From an uncultured Paracoccaceae bacterium (GTDB lineage Bacteria; Pseudomonadota; Alphaproteobacteria; Rhodobacterales; Rhodobacteraceae): a stretch of DNA of 64,000 bases. The notes beneath the pieces were generated by a model. The model was given only the letters and a program-made list of their open reading frames with translations, had not been told where the DNA came from and made no database searches. Shown here in pieces: positions 1 through 10,646 of the stretch; the first letter of the stretch is position 1, and every line of letters begins with the position of its first letter. The stretch covers positions 186,001-250,000 of the forward strand of contig CANLYJ010000001.1 in NCBI GenBank assembly GCA_947495295.1. The letters are read 5' to 3'. Both the position numbers and the translations under genes were made by a program.

Positions 1-386
1 TCGGTGGGAAATATTCGGACGCATGGCATCTGGATCACATGATCAAACCACAGGCTGTTGTGCCTGAATCGATCATGCCCGGCTATGCCTATCTGCTCGA
101 TACGCAGGTGAACGCGGAATACACCGCCGATCTGGTCGCGACACACAGCTTTATCGGGGTGCCTTACACCGAAGAGATGGTCGAAGTGGCCGCCGCCGAC
201 GTGCTGGCACAGGCCGACCCGGACACGGATGCCTATGACGATCTGCTCGAACGGTATCCGGGCGCACAAATCCGCAATTTCGACGGGGCGCCGGGTGTGT
301 CCGAAATGGATGCGCTGATCGCCTATCTGCAAATGCTGGGGACAACGGTCGATTTCTCGACTTTCACCCCCGATGCCAGCCGCTAA
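1..386 (+). CDS. ccoO: cbb3-type cytochrome c oxidase subunit II, 3' end
   Basis: C-terminal part of CcoO, the membrane-anchored mono-heme c subunit of the cbb3 terminal oxidase, which passes electrons towards the CcoN binuclear centre. The frame is open from the window edge (first whole codon at base 3). It reads [13 protein letters not shown], then [16 protein letters not shown], both typical of CcoO, and ends [12 protein letters not shown]. The heme-binding CxxCH lies outside the window. The ATG at 39 is internal and is not the start. ccoQ follows after 11 bases, preceded by AAGGAG that overlaps this stop codon, as expected for ccoNOQP. Confidence 0.95.
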   Translation, partial: GGKYSDAWHLDHMIKPQAVVPESIMPGYAYLLDTQVNAEYTADLVATHSFIGVPYTEEMVEVAAADVLAQADPDTDAYDDLLERYPGAQIRNFDGAPGVSEMDALIAYLQMLGTTVDFSTFTPDASR

Positions 387-397
387 GGAGACCTGAC

Positions 398-601
398 ATG
401 GATACCTATTCACTCCTGCGCGAAATTGCCGATAGCTGGGTGCTTCTGGCGATGTTCGTCTTCTTTCTGGGCACGATTATCTGGGCCTTTCGGCCCGGCA
501 GCCGGAAAGTCCATGACGACACCAGCCAGATCCCCTTCCGTAACGAGGACCGTCCCGGCGATGCCGCCAGCGACACCAACACCAAGGAGCTGCAATCATG
601 A
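398..601 (+). CDS. ccoQ: cbb3-type cytochrome c oxidase subunit IV (CcoQ)
   Basis: A 67-residue single-span membrane protein with one hydrophobic helix at about residues 13-31 (WVLLAMFVFFLGTIIWAF) followed by a polar, acidic cytoplasmic tail. This is the usual size and build of CcoQ, which helps assembly and stability of the cbb3 oxidase. AAGGAG sits 7 bases before the ATG. The last codons overlap the ccoP start (ATGA), so translation is probably coupled. Sequence conservation in CcoQ is low. The call rests on topology and on its place between ccoO and ccoP. Confidence 0.92.
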   Translation: MDTYSLLREIADSWVLLAMFVFFLGTIIWAFRPGSRKVHDDTSQIPFRNEDRPGDAASDTNTKELQS

Positions 602-1470
602 GCAGCAAGGACAACAAAGATATCGACGACGTCACCGGCATCGACACAACGGGTCACGCCTGGGACGGGATCAAGGAACTGAATAACCCGCTCCCGCGGT
701 GGTGGCTCTGGTGCTTTTATCTGACGATCTTCTGGGGGATTTGCTATTCGATCGCCTATCCCGCCTGGCCGCTGGTCAAAGGGGCGACAGCCGGGGTGTT
801 GGGCTATTCCACCCGGGCCGAGGTCGCGGAAGAAATCAACCGGTTCGAGGAAGCAAACGCAGAGATTTCCGCGCAGCTTGCCTCTGCCGATCTCAATACC
901 TTGGCCGAAAACGAAGAATTGCAGCGCTTTGCCACCTCTGCCGGTGGTGCGGTGTTCCGCAACAATTGTTCGCAATGTCACGGGTCCGGGGCTGCGGGTG
1001 CTGTCGGCTATCCCAACCTTCTGGATGATGACTGGCTTTGGGGCGGTGACTTCGAAAACATCACCTATACCATCCGTCACGGTATCCGGAATGAGGAAGA
1101 CTGGGATGCCCGTTACTCCGAAATGACGGCCTATGACGAGATCCTTAGCGACGAAGAGATTGATGCGACCGTGCAATATGTGCGTCAAATCTCGGGCCAG
1201 GACCATGATGCGACGCTTGCGGGCGCGGGGGAGGCGACATTCATGGACAATTGCGCCGCCTGTCACGGCGATGATGGCAAGGGCAGCTATGATCTGGGCG
1301 CGCCCAATCTGACGGACGCGATCTGGCTCTATGGTGGCGATGCGGCCACGCTGGAAGAAACCATTCGTTACGCCCGGTTTGGTGTGATGCCACCCTGGGG
1401 CTCGCGGCTCAGCGAAGCTGAAATCAAGGCGGTTTCCGCATATGTTCACCAGTTGGGCGGCGGCGAATAA
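598..1470 (+). CDS. ccoP: cbb3-type cytochrome c oxidase subunit III (di-heme CcoP)
   Basis: Di-heme cytochrome c subunit of the cbb3 oxidase, 290 residues. It has an N-terminal cytoplasmic segment, a transmembrane anchor at about residues 36-60 (WWLWCFYLTIFWGICYSIAY), and two periplasmic cytochrome c domains with CxxCH at about residues 122 (NCSQCHG) and 218 (NCAACHG). Each is followed by a downstream Met axial-ligand region; the second reads ARFGVMPPWG. Length and architecture match full-length CcoP. It is the last gene of the ccoNOQP operon and is followed by a clear terminator. Confidence 0.97.
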   Translation: MSSKDNKDIDDVTGIDTTGHAWDGIKELNNPLPRWWLWCFYLTIFWGICYSIAYPAWPLVKGATAGVLGYSTRAEVAEEINRFEEANAEISAQLASADLNTLAENEELQRFATSAGGAVFRNNCSQCHGSGAAGAVGYPNLLDDDWLWGGDFENITYTIRHGIRNEEDWDARYSEMTAYDEILSDEEIDATVQYVRQISGQDHDATLAGAGEATFMDNCAACHGDDGKGSYDLGAPNLTDAIWLYGGDAATLEETIRYARFGVMPPWGSRLSEAEIKAVSAYVHQLGGGE

Positions 1471-1534
1471 AACAGATCACCGCTGACCCCGGACACCTGT
1501 TCGCGCGTTTCGTCCGGGTCGGCGTGAAGGGAAG

Positions 1535-1566
1535 GGCACCCGCCACCACGGGTGCCTTTTTCTGTT
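1535..1566 (+). terminator. Rho-independent terminator after ccoP
   Basis: The perfect 8-bp stem GGCACCCG / CGGGTGCC (1535-1542 and 1549-1556) has a 6-base loop and is followed by a T-rich tract. It lies about 65 bases after the ccoP stop and ends the cbb3 operon. Confidence 0.85.
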
Positions 1567-1622
1567 TCTGAACCCCGCGATCTATCCATCCTTGGATGGA
1601 TTGTATGCGGTTCCGGGGTCAC

Positions 1623-2030
1623 CTAACCTGACAGGGACGCATGTGCTGCGGCCATCACCGCCCTGCGGGATGGCAATCCCAGCGCCTGCAAAATGGCATG
1701 AACGTGATCCTTGACCGTAGGCACAGTGATATTGAGCGCTTTGGAAATCTCTTTGTTTGACTTGCCCTCAATCAGTAACCCGGCCACCTGGCGTTGGCGG
1801 GCGGTCAACGGGGTCAGCAGCGCATCGTCATGGGGTGCCTGTGTCAGGGTGACCAGCGGCGCACCAATCACGGCACTGGCGTCCAGATCAATCTTCAGCC
1901 GCATCCCCGGCTGGGCCAATGGGGCCAGCGTGGTCAGTGCGGCCACCGGGATCGGACCTTGCGGAGCACCGGTCAACCCTTCCAGCGTTTCTGACAACGC
2001 CGCCAATACATCCGGATCAACAGACATCAA
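1623..2030 (-). CDS. Small LuxR-type (GerE) transcriptional regulator
   Basis: A 135-residue protein. The C-terminal half (about residues 73-130) is a LuxR/FixJ-type helix-turn-helix: LTARQRQVAGLLIEGKSNKEISKALNI continuing into TVPTVKDHVHAILQALG. The N-terminal half is short and matches no receiver or sensor domain that I recognise, so the signal is unknown. ATGATG gives two possible starts (2030 or 2027). It is divergent from the SnoaL-like gene with only 11 bases between the start codons, so each promoter must lie inside the other gene, or the true starts lie further in. Confidence 0.85.
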   Translation of the reverse strand: MMSVDPDVLAALSETLEGLTGAPQGPIPVAALTTLAPLAQPGMRLKIDLDASAVIGAPLVTLTQAPHDDALLTPLTARQRQVAGLLIEGKSNKEISKALNITVPTVKDHVHAILQALGLPSRRAVMAAAHASLSG

Positions 2031-2041
2031 AAGGACCTCTC

Positions 2042-2404
2042 ATGCAGTCTATGCCCCTTGAGATCACCAATTTCTTCCTCGCAATGCAAGCCGGTCCCTC
2101 TGGGCTGGACCTGCTAAGCACGATTTTCGCGCCCGACGCGACCTATAGCGAACCGTTTTCAGGACAATCGACACCGCATCAAGGGCGCGACGCCATTGTT
2201 GCGGCCTTCGATGCCAGCCGGACGGATGCGTTCAACGACGCCGTGATCAATCTGGGATCGGTCGAGGTGATAGGCGACACCATCACCGTGGAATGGACCT
2301 GCATATCAGATGCGATCCCGGGTGGGCGCGGCAGCGGAACCAATGTCTTTCAGATGGCGGATGGCAAGATTGCGTCGCTGGTCACAACGCTGGACATGGG
2401 ATGA
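2042..2404 (+). CDS. SnoaL-like / NTF2-fold protein
   Basis: A 120-residue protein with the pattern of the SnoaL/NTF2-like superfamily: an N-terminal helix (ITNFFLAMQAG), FAPDATYSEPF, GRDAIVAAF, then strands ending VFQMADGKIASLVTTLDMG. Such proteins are small cone-shaped barrels acting as isomerases, hydrolases or ligand binders; no specific substrate can be assigned. I chose the ATG at 2042, preceded by AAAAGGA; the frame is open further upstream but runs into the divergent regulator. The DUF1801 gene follows after 4 bases, suggesting an operon. Confidence 0.75.
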   Translation: MQSMPLEITNFFLAMQAGPSGLDLLSTIFAPDATYSEPFSGQSTPHQGRDAIVAAFDASRTDAFNDAVINLGSVEVIGDTITVEWTCISDAIPGGRGSGTNVFQMADGKIASLVTTLDMG

Positions 2405-2408
2405 GCCG

Positions 2409-2768
2409 ATGAAAAATCCCGATGTTGACGCATGGCTTGATGCCTATGACAACCCGATGAAACCCGTTGTGGCGGCGATGCGCGATGCGATCCTTGCTGC
2501 CGACGCACGGGTCACGGAAACAATCAAATGGCAGGCACCGACCTTTGTCTACAATGGCAATATCGCCAGCTTCTTTCCCAAATCGAAGAAGCATGCGTCA
2601 TTGATGTTCCACAAAGGGGCAGAGATCGCAGGCAACTTCCCCAATCTGACAGGCGACGGGAAAGAGGCGCGCAGCTTCAAGGTCAGCGATCTGGATGATC
2701 TGGCAACCAAGCAGGCAGAATTGCAGAACATCATCCGCGCATGGTGCGATCAAAAACAGGGGGGATAG
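2409..2768 (+). CDS. DUF1801 (YdhG-like) protein
   Basis: A 119-residue protein resembling the DUF1801/YdhG family: an N-terminal helix (DAWLDAYDNPMKPVVAAMRDAIL), ETIKWQAPTFVYNGNIASF, a mid-domain strand LMFHKGAEI, and the C-terminal segment ARSFKVSDLDDLATKQAELQNIIRAW. Members are small cytosolic proteins of unclear biochemical role. ATG 2409 follows the previous stop by 4 bases and has GAG upstream. It is probably co-transcribed with the SnoaL-like gene. Confidence 0.8.
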   Translation: MKNPDVDAWLDAYDNPMKPVVAAMRDAILAADARVTETIKWQAPTFVYNGNIASFFPKSKKHASLMFHKGAEIAGNFPNLTGDGKEARSFKVSDLDDLATKQAELQNIIRAWCDQKQGG

Positions 2769-2820
2769 GCGTGCGGGGCCATCCCCGCTAACATGGCAGG
2801 ATCAAACCAAAGGGTCCGCC

Positions 2821-3252
2821 ATGACCGCAGAAGAAAAGATCAAGGCAATCGCCGCCTTTGCCGGGCTGGGTGGTCTGTTGTTTGGGATCGTCCAGTTCTT
2901 TCAGGTGCAGGCGATTGAAGCTGCGAAACCGTTTCTGGAAAGAAAACTCTCGTGGTGCGAACAGGCCGTGAGAACAACCGCGAGCATCGCCACGACCACC
3001 CCGCCCGACGATGAAGATCTGCAAAACTTTGCGCGGGCTTACTGGGGTGTCATGGGATTGATCGAAAACCAACAAATCGCCGATGCGATGAAGGCTTTTG
3101 ATCAAGGGCTGCGTGACGGCATCCCGGGGCTGGCCGGACCAAAACTGGAAGGCAGCGGCATTGTCACCCTCAGCGATCTGTCACTGAACCTTGCCCATGC
3201 CTGCCGGGCCGAACTATCTGCCGAATGGTCGGCCAGTTGGTCGCGGCGCTGA
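2821..3252 (+). CDS. Hypothetical protein with one N-terminal membrane segment
   Basis: A 143-residue protein of unknown function. A hydrophobic segment at about residues 9-30 (IAAFAGLGGLLFGIVQFFQVQAI) could be a signal anchor. The rest is mostly helical and soluble, with two cysteines (WCEQ, HACR) and helices such as AYWGVMGLIENQQIADAMKAF. I recognise no family. The start at ATG 2821 is preceded by GGGTCCGCC, a weak ribosome site. The gene is convergent with tdh, whose stop is 9 bases away. Confidence 0.6.
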   Translation: MTAEEKIKAIAAFAGLGGLLFGIVQFFQVQAIEAAKPFLERKLSWCEQAVRTTASIATTTPPDDEDLQNFARAYWGVMGLIENQQIADAMKAFDQGLRDGIPGLAGPKLEGSGIVTLSDLSLNLAHACRAELSAEWSASWSRR

Positions 3253-3261
3253 CCGCGCCGC

Positions 3262-4308
3262 CTATGATGTCCAATCCAGAACGACTTTTCCCGATAGCCC
3301 CGATTTCATCGCGGCAAAACCCTGGGCAAACTCCTGCACCGGAAAGCGATGGGTGATCACCCGGCTGACATCCAGCCCGTTTTGCAGCATCGCGATCATC
3401 TTGTACCAGGTTTCAAACATCTCGCGGCCATAGACGCCCTTGATGGTGATTGCCTTGAACACGATGCGCCCCCAGTTGACCGGGGATGTGCCGGGCGGAA
3501 TGCCCAGCAGGGCGATCTTGCCACCCATGACCAGCGCCTCGACCATCTGGTCCAGTGCCGCCTGGCTGCCAGACATTTCCAGCCCCACGTCAAAGCCCTC
3601 GCGCAGGCCAAGCGCGTGCGCGACATCGTTCAGGTCTTCCTTGACCACATTGACCGTCCTGACGGACGGAACGACATATTCAGCAAGTGCCAGACGGTCA
3701 GCATTGATATCCGTAATCACGACATTGCGTGCCCCGGCATGTCGGGCGACCGCCGCGGCCATAATGCCAATAGGCCCAGCCCCGGTGATCAGAACATCCT
3801 CTCCCAGCAGCTCAAAACTCAGCGCGGTATGCACCGCATTGCCCAGCGGGTCGAGGATGGCACCGATCTCATCAGGGATATCATCAGGCAGGGGAACGAC
3901 ATTAAAGGCGGGCAGCCGCAAATATTGCGCAAATGCGCCATGTTCATTCACCCCGATGCCCCGCGTGCCGGGATCAAGGTGAAACTTGCCCGCCCGCGAC
4001 TGGCGGCTTTCGGTGCCGATCAGATGCCCCTCACCGGAACAGCGCTGGCCCAGTGTCAGGCCGGTCACATTGCGCCCAAGCGCGACAATTTCGCCTGCGA
4101 ATTCGTGGCCCGTGATCATCGGCACAGGGACGGTCGCCGCCGCCCATTCATCCCAGTTCCAGATATGAATATCGGTGCCGCAAATGCCGGTTTTATTGAT
4201 ACAGATCAGCACGTCATCAGGGCCAATCTCGGGGACCGGGGCATCAACCATCCACAGCCCTTCGGATGGTTTGGATTTCTCCAACGCCATCATCGTATTG
4301 GCGGTCAT
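3262..4308 (-). CDS. tdh: L-threonine 3-dehydrogenase (lacking structural-zinc cysteines)
   Basis: Zinc- and NAD-dependent medium-chain dehydrogenase oxidising L-threonine to 2-amino-3-ketobutyrate, the substrate of Kbl, whose gene precedes and overlaps it. Catalytic-zinc elements are present (ICGTDIHIW near residue 43, GHEFAGEIV near 67). The NAD-binding [13 protein letters not shown] is near 175, and length is 348. In the E. coli enzyme a structural zinc is held by four cysteines after GEGH. Here that stretch ([20 protein letters not shown]) has none, so the lobe cannot bind zinc the same way. I recall similar rhizobial Tdh sequences, so this looks like a lineage variant. Confidence 0.93.
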   Translation of the reverse strand: MTANTMMALEKSKPSEGLWMVDAPVPEIGPDDVLICINKTGICGTDIHIWNWDEWAAATVPVPMITGHEFAGEIVALGRNVTGLTLGQRCSGEGHLIGTESRQSRAGKFHLDPGTRGIGVNEHGAFAQYLRLPAFNVVPLPDDIPDEIGAILDPLGNAVHTALSFELLGEDVLITGAGPIGIMAAAVARHAGARNVVITDINADRLALAEYVVPSVRTVNVVKEDLNDVAHALGLREGFDVGLEMSGSQAALDQMVEALVMGGKIALLGIPPGTSPVNWGRIVFKAITIKGVYGREMFETWYKMIAMLQNGLDVSRVITHRFPVQEFAQGFAAMKSGLSGKVVLDWTS

Positions 4309-5492
4309 CAGATCACCCCCAACGCATGGCCAACCTTGCCAAAGGCGGCAAGGGCACGGTCCAACTCGGGCTTGGTCAAGGCGGCATTCATCTGCGTGCG
4401 AATACGGGCCTGCCCATGCGGGACCACGGGGAAGAAAAAGCCGGAAACATAGACGCCTTCGTCAAACAGACGCGCGGCCATATCCTGCGCCAGTGTTGCC
4501 TCACCCAGCATGACGGGAATGATCGGATGTTCGCCGGGCAGCAAATCAAAACCAAGATCAGTCAGACCGGCGCGCCAATAGGCAGCGTTTTCAAAAAGCC
4601 GGGCGCGCTGTGCGGCCCCATTTTCAACCAGATCAATGGCGGCAATCCCGGCGGCGACGATGGCAGGGGGTAAGGAGTTGGAAAACAGGTAGGGCCGGGC
4701 GCGTTGCCGCAACAGATCAATCACCGGCTGTGGCCCCGCAATATAACCGCCAATGGCACCGCCCAGGGCCTTGCCCAAGGTGCCGGTAACGATATCAACG
4801 TCGACACCAAAATGATCCGGGGTGCCCGCCCCGCGTGGCCCCATAAACCCGGTCGCATGGCAATCATCGACCATCACAACCGCATCATATTTGTCTGCCA
4901 GCGCCCGAATGCCGGGCAGATCAGCAAGGTAGCCATCCATGGAAAACACGCCATCGGTGGCAATCATCACATGGCGGGCACCTGCGGCACGGGCCTCTTT
5001 CAGCTTCACCTCAAGATCACCCATGTCATTATTGGCGTAACGATACCGCCTGGCCTTACACAGGCGGATGCCGTCAATGATGGACGCATGGTTCAGACTG
5101 TCCGAGATAATTGCATCTTCGGTGCCCAAAAGCGGTTCAAACAAACCGCCATTGGCATCAAAACAGGCCGCAAACAGGATCGCATCATCCTTGCGCAGCA
5201 ATGCCGCCAGTCTTTGTTCCAGATCGCGGTGAATATCCTGCGTGCCGCAGATAAAGCGGACGCTGGCCATACCAAAACCATGTGCCTCCATCGCGCGCGC
5301 CGCAGCGGCGATCAGATCAGGATGGTTGGCAAGGCCCAGATAGTTATTGGCACACAGATTGATGACTTCGCGGCCAGCGACAGACACCTCGCCCGCTTGC
5401 GGTGACGTGATCAGACGTTCGCGCTTATACAGGCCATCGGCCTTGATCTGTTTTAAAGTGGTCGTGGTGTCGGACAGAAAGGTGTGTGGCAT
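4308..5492 (-). CDS. kbl: Glycine C-acetyltransferase (2-amino-3-ketobutyrate CoA ligase)
   Basis: PLP enzyme of the alpha-oxoamine synthase family that cleaves 2-amino-3-ketobutyrate with CoA into glycine and acetyl-CoA. 394 residues from ATG 5492, chosen because AAGGAGA lies 8 bases upstream; an earlier ATG at 5525 has no such site. Family marks: [45 protein letters not shown], and the PLP lysine in [16 protein letters not shown] (about residue 241). The stop overlaps the tdh start (ATGA), giving a coupled kbl-tdh operon for threonine degradation. Confidence 0.96.
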   Translation of the reverse strand: MPHTFLSDTTTTLKQIKADGLYKRERLITSPQAGEVSVAGREVINLCANNYLGLANHPDLIAAAARAMEAHGFGMASVRFICGTQDIHRDLEQRLAALLRKDDAILFAACFDANGGLFEPLLGTEDAIISDSLNHASIIDGIRLCKARRYRYANNDMGDLEVKLKEARAAGARHVMIATDGVFSMDGYLADLPGIRALADKYDAVVMVDDCHATGFMGPRGAGTPDHFGVDVDIVTGTLGKALGGAIGGYIAGPQPVIDLLRQRARPYLFSNSLPPAIVAAGIAAIDLVENGAAQRARLFENAAYWRAGLTDLGFDLLPGEHPIIPVMLGEATLAQDMAARLFDEGVYVSGFFFPVVPHGQARIRTQMNAALTKPELDRALAAFGKVGHALGVI

Positions 5493-5577
5493 ATGGCATC
5501 TCCTTGATGCCAAAATATCTGCCATAACGGAGGAATATCCTCAATGCAGGATTTCCACTAAATCGTACAAATTTCCG

Positions 5578-6156
5578 TTAAGGCGTATTTTCGGTTGCCT
5601 TGACGATCAGGAAAACACGGGCAGGGCCGTCCAGCGCGGCAATCGCATGTGTCACATCGGCCGCATACCGGGCCGTGTCCCCGGTTTCGATTTCCATTAC
5701 GGCACTGCCAGACGTCACTTGGACCCGGCCTTCAAGCACGGTCAGCTGTTCCAGCGCGCCGCGCGCATGGGGCTGGCTGCTCAATGCGCCGCCGGCTTGA
5801 AAATGGACGTCATACACCTCATGCCCGCCCGCCTCTTCGGGGGGTGACAGGATCAAGATGCGGCAGCCTTGCCCCATATTATCGATGCTTGGGACGTCAG
5901 AGGCGGACAAGACATCAATCCGGTCGCCATCCTGACGCTGTTCCAACAGCCCAGCAAAATCCACGCGCAAGGCCCGGGTCAGGTTCCAAAGGGTCGCAAT
6001 GGTCGGGCTGCTTTCGCCGCGTTCGATCTGGCTGACCATGGACCGGGATACGCCGCTTAGATTGGCCACCGCTTCCAATGACAATCCCTGCGCCTTGCGG
6101 GCATCCCGCAACCGGGCAGGCAGTACATTCAACACATTATCGGCATTTTCCGTCAT
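5578..6156 (-). CDS. XRE-family regulator with C-terminal cupin domain
   Basis: A 192-residue regulator. It has an N-terminal XRE helix-turn-helix at about residues 11-68 (LSLEAVANLSGVSRSMVSQIE, TLWNLTRALRVDF) and a C-terminal small cupin at about 100-185 (HARGALEQLTVLEGRVQV, GDTARYAADVTHAI). HTH-cupin proteins commonly sense amino acids or other small ligands. It lies 85 bp upstream of kbl in the same direction, so control of kbl-tdh is the obvious inference. A perfect inverted repeat sits over its own start codon. Confidence 0.88.
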   Translation of the reverse strand: MTENADNVLNVLPARLRDARKAQGLSLEAVANLSGVSRSMVSQIERGESSPTIATLWNLTRALRVDFAGLLEQRQDGDRIDVLSASDVPSIDNMGQGCRILILSPPEEAGGHEVYDVHFQAGGALSSQPHARGALEQLTVLEGRVQVTSGSAVMEIETGDTARYAADVTHAIAALDGPARVFLIVKATENTP

Positions 6157-6165
6157 AGCGGAAAA
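6146..6165. promoter_or_regulatory. Candidate operator over the XRE-cupin start codon
   Basis: The perfect 7-bp inverted repeat TTTTCCG-N6-CGGAAAA spans the start codon at 6154-6156. Position and symmetry fit an autoregulatory site for the dimeric XRE-cupin protein. TTTCCGTTAAG, near the end of this gene and upstream of kbl, resembles one half-site. Confidence 0.4.
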
Positions 6166-6412
6166 CTATGCGTATCTGGCACAAATACAAGGCGAAACAA
6201 GGTCTGTCAGGCCCTATACATGTGCGCCCGATTTTTGGGCAGAGCCGAAAGTCAGCGCATAAAAAACCGGCAGGGCAATCATGATTGCCAATTGATCAAT
6301 CCGAACGCTGCCACTTTGGCGCGCGCTGTGGTCGAAAAGGTGGCAGATCAACGCCGCGCCGGAGCCCGCCATCAACCTGACGACTGACATCACCCTGCAA
6401 GACGCCCAACCA

Positions 6413-7213
6413 ATGCAGCCCCGCGCGATTGGCACCGTGCGCCTTTCGGTGCGCGCCGATCAGGCAGGGCAAACGCGGATTGAGGATTTGCGCCAGTCAG
6501 GGTCGATGAAACTGGTATTCCCGCAGACCCATCGCAAGGATGTCGAAACCGTGCTGGTCAACACGGCGGGCGGCATCACCGGTGGTGATGGTTTCAGCAC
6601 TGACTTTACCGTGCAACATGGTGCCACGCTCACTGTTACCACGCAGGCCGCTGAACGGGCCTATCGGGCGCAGCGCGGCGAAACAGGCCGTGTGCGAACC
6701 GATGCGACCGTGCAATCCGATGCCCAGCTCAACTGGCTGCCGCAGGAACTGATCCTGTTTGAACGCTGTGCATTGCAACGCAGGCTTCATATCGACCTTG
6801 CGCCAGACGCCCGGCTTTTGATGATTGAACCTGTTGTCTTTGGGCGCGCCGCCATGGGCGAGGCATTGCGCGACATCCTGTTTCATGACCGGATCATGAT
6901 CACACGCGGGGGCAGCCCGCTTTACACAGACGCGACAATGCTGCGCGGCGATGCAACCACCCATCTGGCGCGACGGGCTATCGCGGATGGGGCGGGTGCG
7001 ATGGCCAGCCTTGTACTGGTACGGCCCGACGCCGCCAGTCAGCTTGCCCCAATCCGGGCGGCCCTGCCAGCCACCGCCGGGGCAAGCATGATCGCCGATG
7101 ACACACTGGTCATGCGGCAATTGGCGCCCGATGGATACGCGTTGCGCCGCACCCTCGTGCCGATCCTTCAACGGCTGACAAACAATACCCTTCCCACGTC
7201 ATGGAGGCTATGA
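6413..7213 (+). CDS. ureD: Urease accessory protein UreD (UreH)
   Basis: Scaffold protein of urease maturation: it binds the apo-enzyme and, with UreF and UreG, delivers nickel. 266 residues with family marks TVRLSVRADQAGQTRIEDLRQ, LVNTAGGITGGDGF, TVTTQAAERAYR, WLPQELILFERCAL and RDILFHDRI. ATG 6413 is the only usual start before an in-frame stop at 6293, but it lacks a convincing ribosome site, so the N-terminus is uncertain. It is the first gene of ureDABCEFG; ureA follows after 3 bases. Confidence 0.94.
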   Translation: MQPRAIGTVRLSVRADQAGQTRIEDLRQSGSMKLVFPQTHRKDVETVLVNTAGGITGGDGFSTDFTVQHGATLTVTTQAAERAYRAQRGETGRVRTDATVQSDAQLNWLPQELILFERCALQRRLHIDLAPDARLLMIEPVVFGRAAMGEALRDILFHDRIMITRGGSPLYTDATMLRGDATTHLARRAIADGAGAMASLVLVRPDAASQLAPIRAALPATAGASMIADDTLVMRQLAPDGYALRRTLVPILQRLTNNTLPTSWRL

Positions 7214-7216
7214 GCC

Positions 7217-7519
7217 ATGCAACTGACACCCCGTGAAAAAGACAAGCTGCTGATCGCCATGGCGGCAGAGGTGGCCCGCAAACGGCTGGACCGTGGCGTC
7301 AAACTCAACCACCCCGAAGCAATCGCGCTGATCACCGATGCAGTGGTTGAGGGCGCGCGCGACGGACGCTCCGTCGCCGACATGATGCAAGCCGGGGGGC
7401 AGGTCATCACCCGCGACCAATGCATGGATGGCATCGCAGAGATGATCCACGAAGTGCAGGTCGAGGCGACATTTCCCGACGGCACCAAACTGGTCACCGT
7501 CCACAACCCGATAAGGTAG
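7217..7519 (+). CDS. ureA: Urease gamma subunit
   Basis: Smallest structural subunit of the nickel urease (100 residues, the usual length). The sequence begins [20 protein letters not shown] and contains [18 protein letters not shown], a GRSVADMM turn and a [18 protein letters not shown] ending, all characteristic. It contributes to the (UreABC)3 assembly and has no catalytic residues. It sits between ureD and ureB with short gaps. Confidence 0.98.
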   Translation: MQLTPREKDKLLIAMAAEVARKRLDRGVKLNHPEAIALITDAVVEGARDGRSVADMMQAGGQVITRDQCMDGIAEMIHEVQVEATFPDGTKLVTVHNPIR

Positions 7520-7526
7520 GCGCCCC

Positions 7527-7832
7527 ATGATCCCTGGAGAAATCATCCCCGCCGCAGGCGACATCACCTTGAATGCAGACCGCGACGCGATCACGCTGAT
7601 TGTCGCCAATACCGGCGACCGGCCCGTGCAGGTGGGCAGCCATTACCATTTTGCCGAAACCAACCCGGCGCTGGATTTCGACCGCGATGCCGCACGCGGT
7701 ATGCGGCTGGATATCGCCGCCGGGACGGCCGTGCGGTTCGAGCCGGGACAGCGCCGTGATGTGCAGCTCATTCCCATTGCTGGCAGTCGCTACATCTACG
7801 GCTTCAACCAACAGATCATGGGGGCACTTTGA
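7527..7832 (+). CDS. ureB: Urease beta subunit
   Basis: Structural beta subunit, 101 residues, starting [20 protein letters not shown], with [39 protein letters not shown] and [11 protein letters not shown]. These are standard beta-subunit segments around the flap and interface. ureC starts at the very next base, so expression is tightly linked. Confidence 0.98.
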   Translation: MIPGEIIPAAGDITLNADRDAITLIVANTGDRPVQVGSHYHFAETNPALDFDRDAARGMRLDIAAGTAVRFEPGQRRDVQLIPIAGSRYIYGFNQQIMGAL

Positions 7833-9541
<1,709 letters not shown>

Positions 9542-9542
<1 letters not shown>

Positions 9543-10009
9543 TGCCTGATTACATCGCACAAGACATCCGCCGGGCAGGCGACTGGACAGGCAGTTTCGA
9601 ATGCTGCGTGATGACCTATGATGAACGGTTCCTGCGGCGCAAAGTGATCCAGACGGTCCATGGCGACAGCCTGCTCGTTGATCTGGCGCAGACCACATCG
9701 CTCAATAACCGGGACGCTTTCCTGCTGACCGACGGGCGGCTGATCGAAATCATCGCTGCGGATGAAGAACTATACGAAATCACCGGCGACCTCACGCGAC
9801 TAGCCTGGCATATCGGGAACCGGCACACCCCCTGCCAGATCGAAAAGTCGCGGCTGCTCATCCAACGGGACAAGGTCATCGGGCATATGCTGGAGCATCT
9901 GGGGGCAACGGTCCGGCACATCATGGCACCGTTCACACCCGAAGGCGGGGCTTATGGGCATGGGCGGACCCATGCACATGAACATGTGGCAACGGCGCAT
10001 GACCACTAA
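9542..10009 (+). CDS. ureE: Urease accessory protein UreE (nickel metallochaperone)
   Basis: Nickel-binding chaperone that supplies UreG/UreD. 155 residues. The N-terminal domain (RRKVIQTVHGDSLLVDLAQ) is followed by the metal-binding domain: TRLAWHIGNRHTPCQIEK, with IGHMLEHLGATVRHI around the conserved histidine. The C-terminal tail is histidine-rich ([17 protein letters not shown]), which usually adds nickel storage capacity. The start overlaps the ureC stop by one base and the 3' end overlaps ureF by 11 bases. Confidence 0.95.
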
Positions 10010-10646
10010 TCAGGCGATCCTGACGCTGACCCAATGGCTGTCACCGGCCTATCCGGTGGGGGCTTTCGCGTACTCGCATGGGCTGGAGGCTGCCATTCAA
10101 CATGGCCACATCACAACGGGCGATGCATTGCAGGAATGGCTGCATGACATCCTGTACCATGGCAGCGGGCGCAATGATTGCATCCTGCTGCGCTGCGCCC
10201 ATGCAGCAAAAGACGCCCCTGAACTCACCAAAATCAACGACACCGGGCTTGCCATTGCCGCCTGCGCCGAACGGCGGCTGGAGGCTGCGGCACAAGGGCT
10301 GGCATTTGGCAAAACCACCGCCGCGATCTGGGGGGGAAAGGACAGGGCCTGTATCTATCCGGTCGCCGTCGGTGCCGCCGCAGCGCGGCTCAAGATCGAC
10401 GCCGATCTGACAGCGGCCATCTATCTGCAGGCAATGATCAGCAACCTGATTGCGGCGGCGCAACGGCTGATGGCGCTGGGCCAGACCGAAGGGCAGGGGA
10501 TCCTGACCAGCCTCACACCGCTTTGCGCAGACGTGGCCGCGCAAACGCAAGACAGCACGCTGGATGATCTGCACAGCAGCGCCTTCCTGTCCGACATTGC
10601 GGCCATGCATCACGAAACACAACAACCAAGGATTTTCCGATCATGA
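9999..10646 (+). CDS. ureF: Urease accessory protein UreF
   Basis: Helical accessory protein that bridges UreD and UreG and gates GTP hydrolysis during nickel insertion. 215 residues from ATG 9999, which places the family N-terminus ([24 protein letters not shown]) close to the start; upstream in-frame ATGs inside ureE would add only a non-conserved leader. Other marks: [16 protein letters not shown] and [22 protein letters not shown]. The stop overlaps the ureG ATG (ATGA). Confidence 0.93.
   Translation: MTTNQAILTLTQWLSPAYPVGAFAYSHGLEAAIQHGHITTGDALQEWLHDILYHGSGRNDCILLRCAHAAKDAPELTKINDTGLAIAACAERRLEAAAQGLAFGKTTAAIWGGKDRACIYPVAVGAAAARLKIDADLTAAIYLQAMISNLIAAAQRLMALGQTEGQGILTSLTPLCADVAAQTQDSTLDDLHSSAFLSDIAAMHHETQQPRIFRS

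Noticed and set aside
406-1449. 347-codon minus-strand open frame over ccoQ-ccoP
   Set aside because: The opposite frame encodes intact CcoQ and di-heme CcoP.
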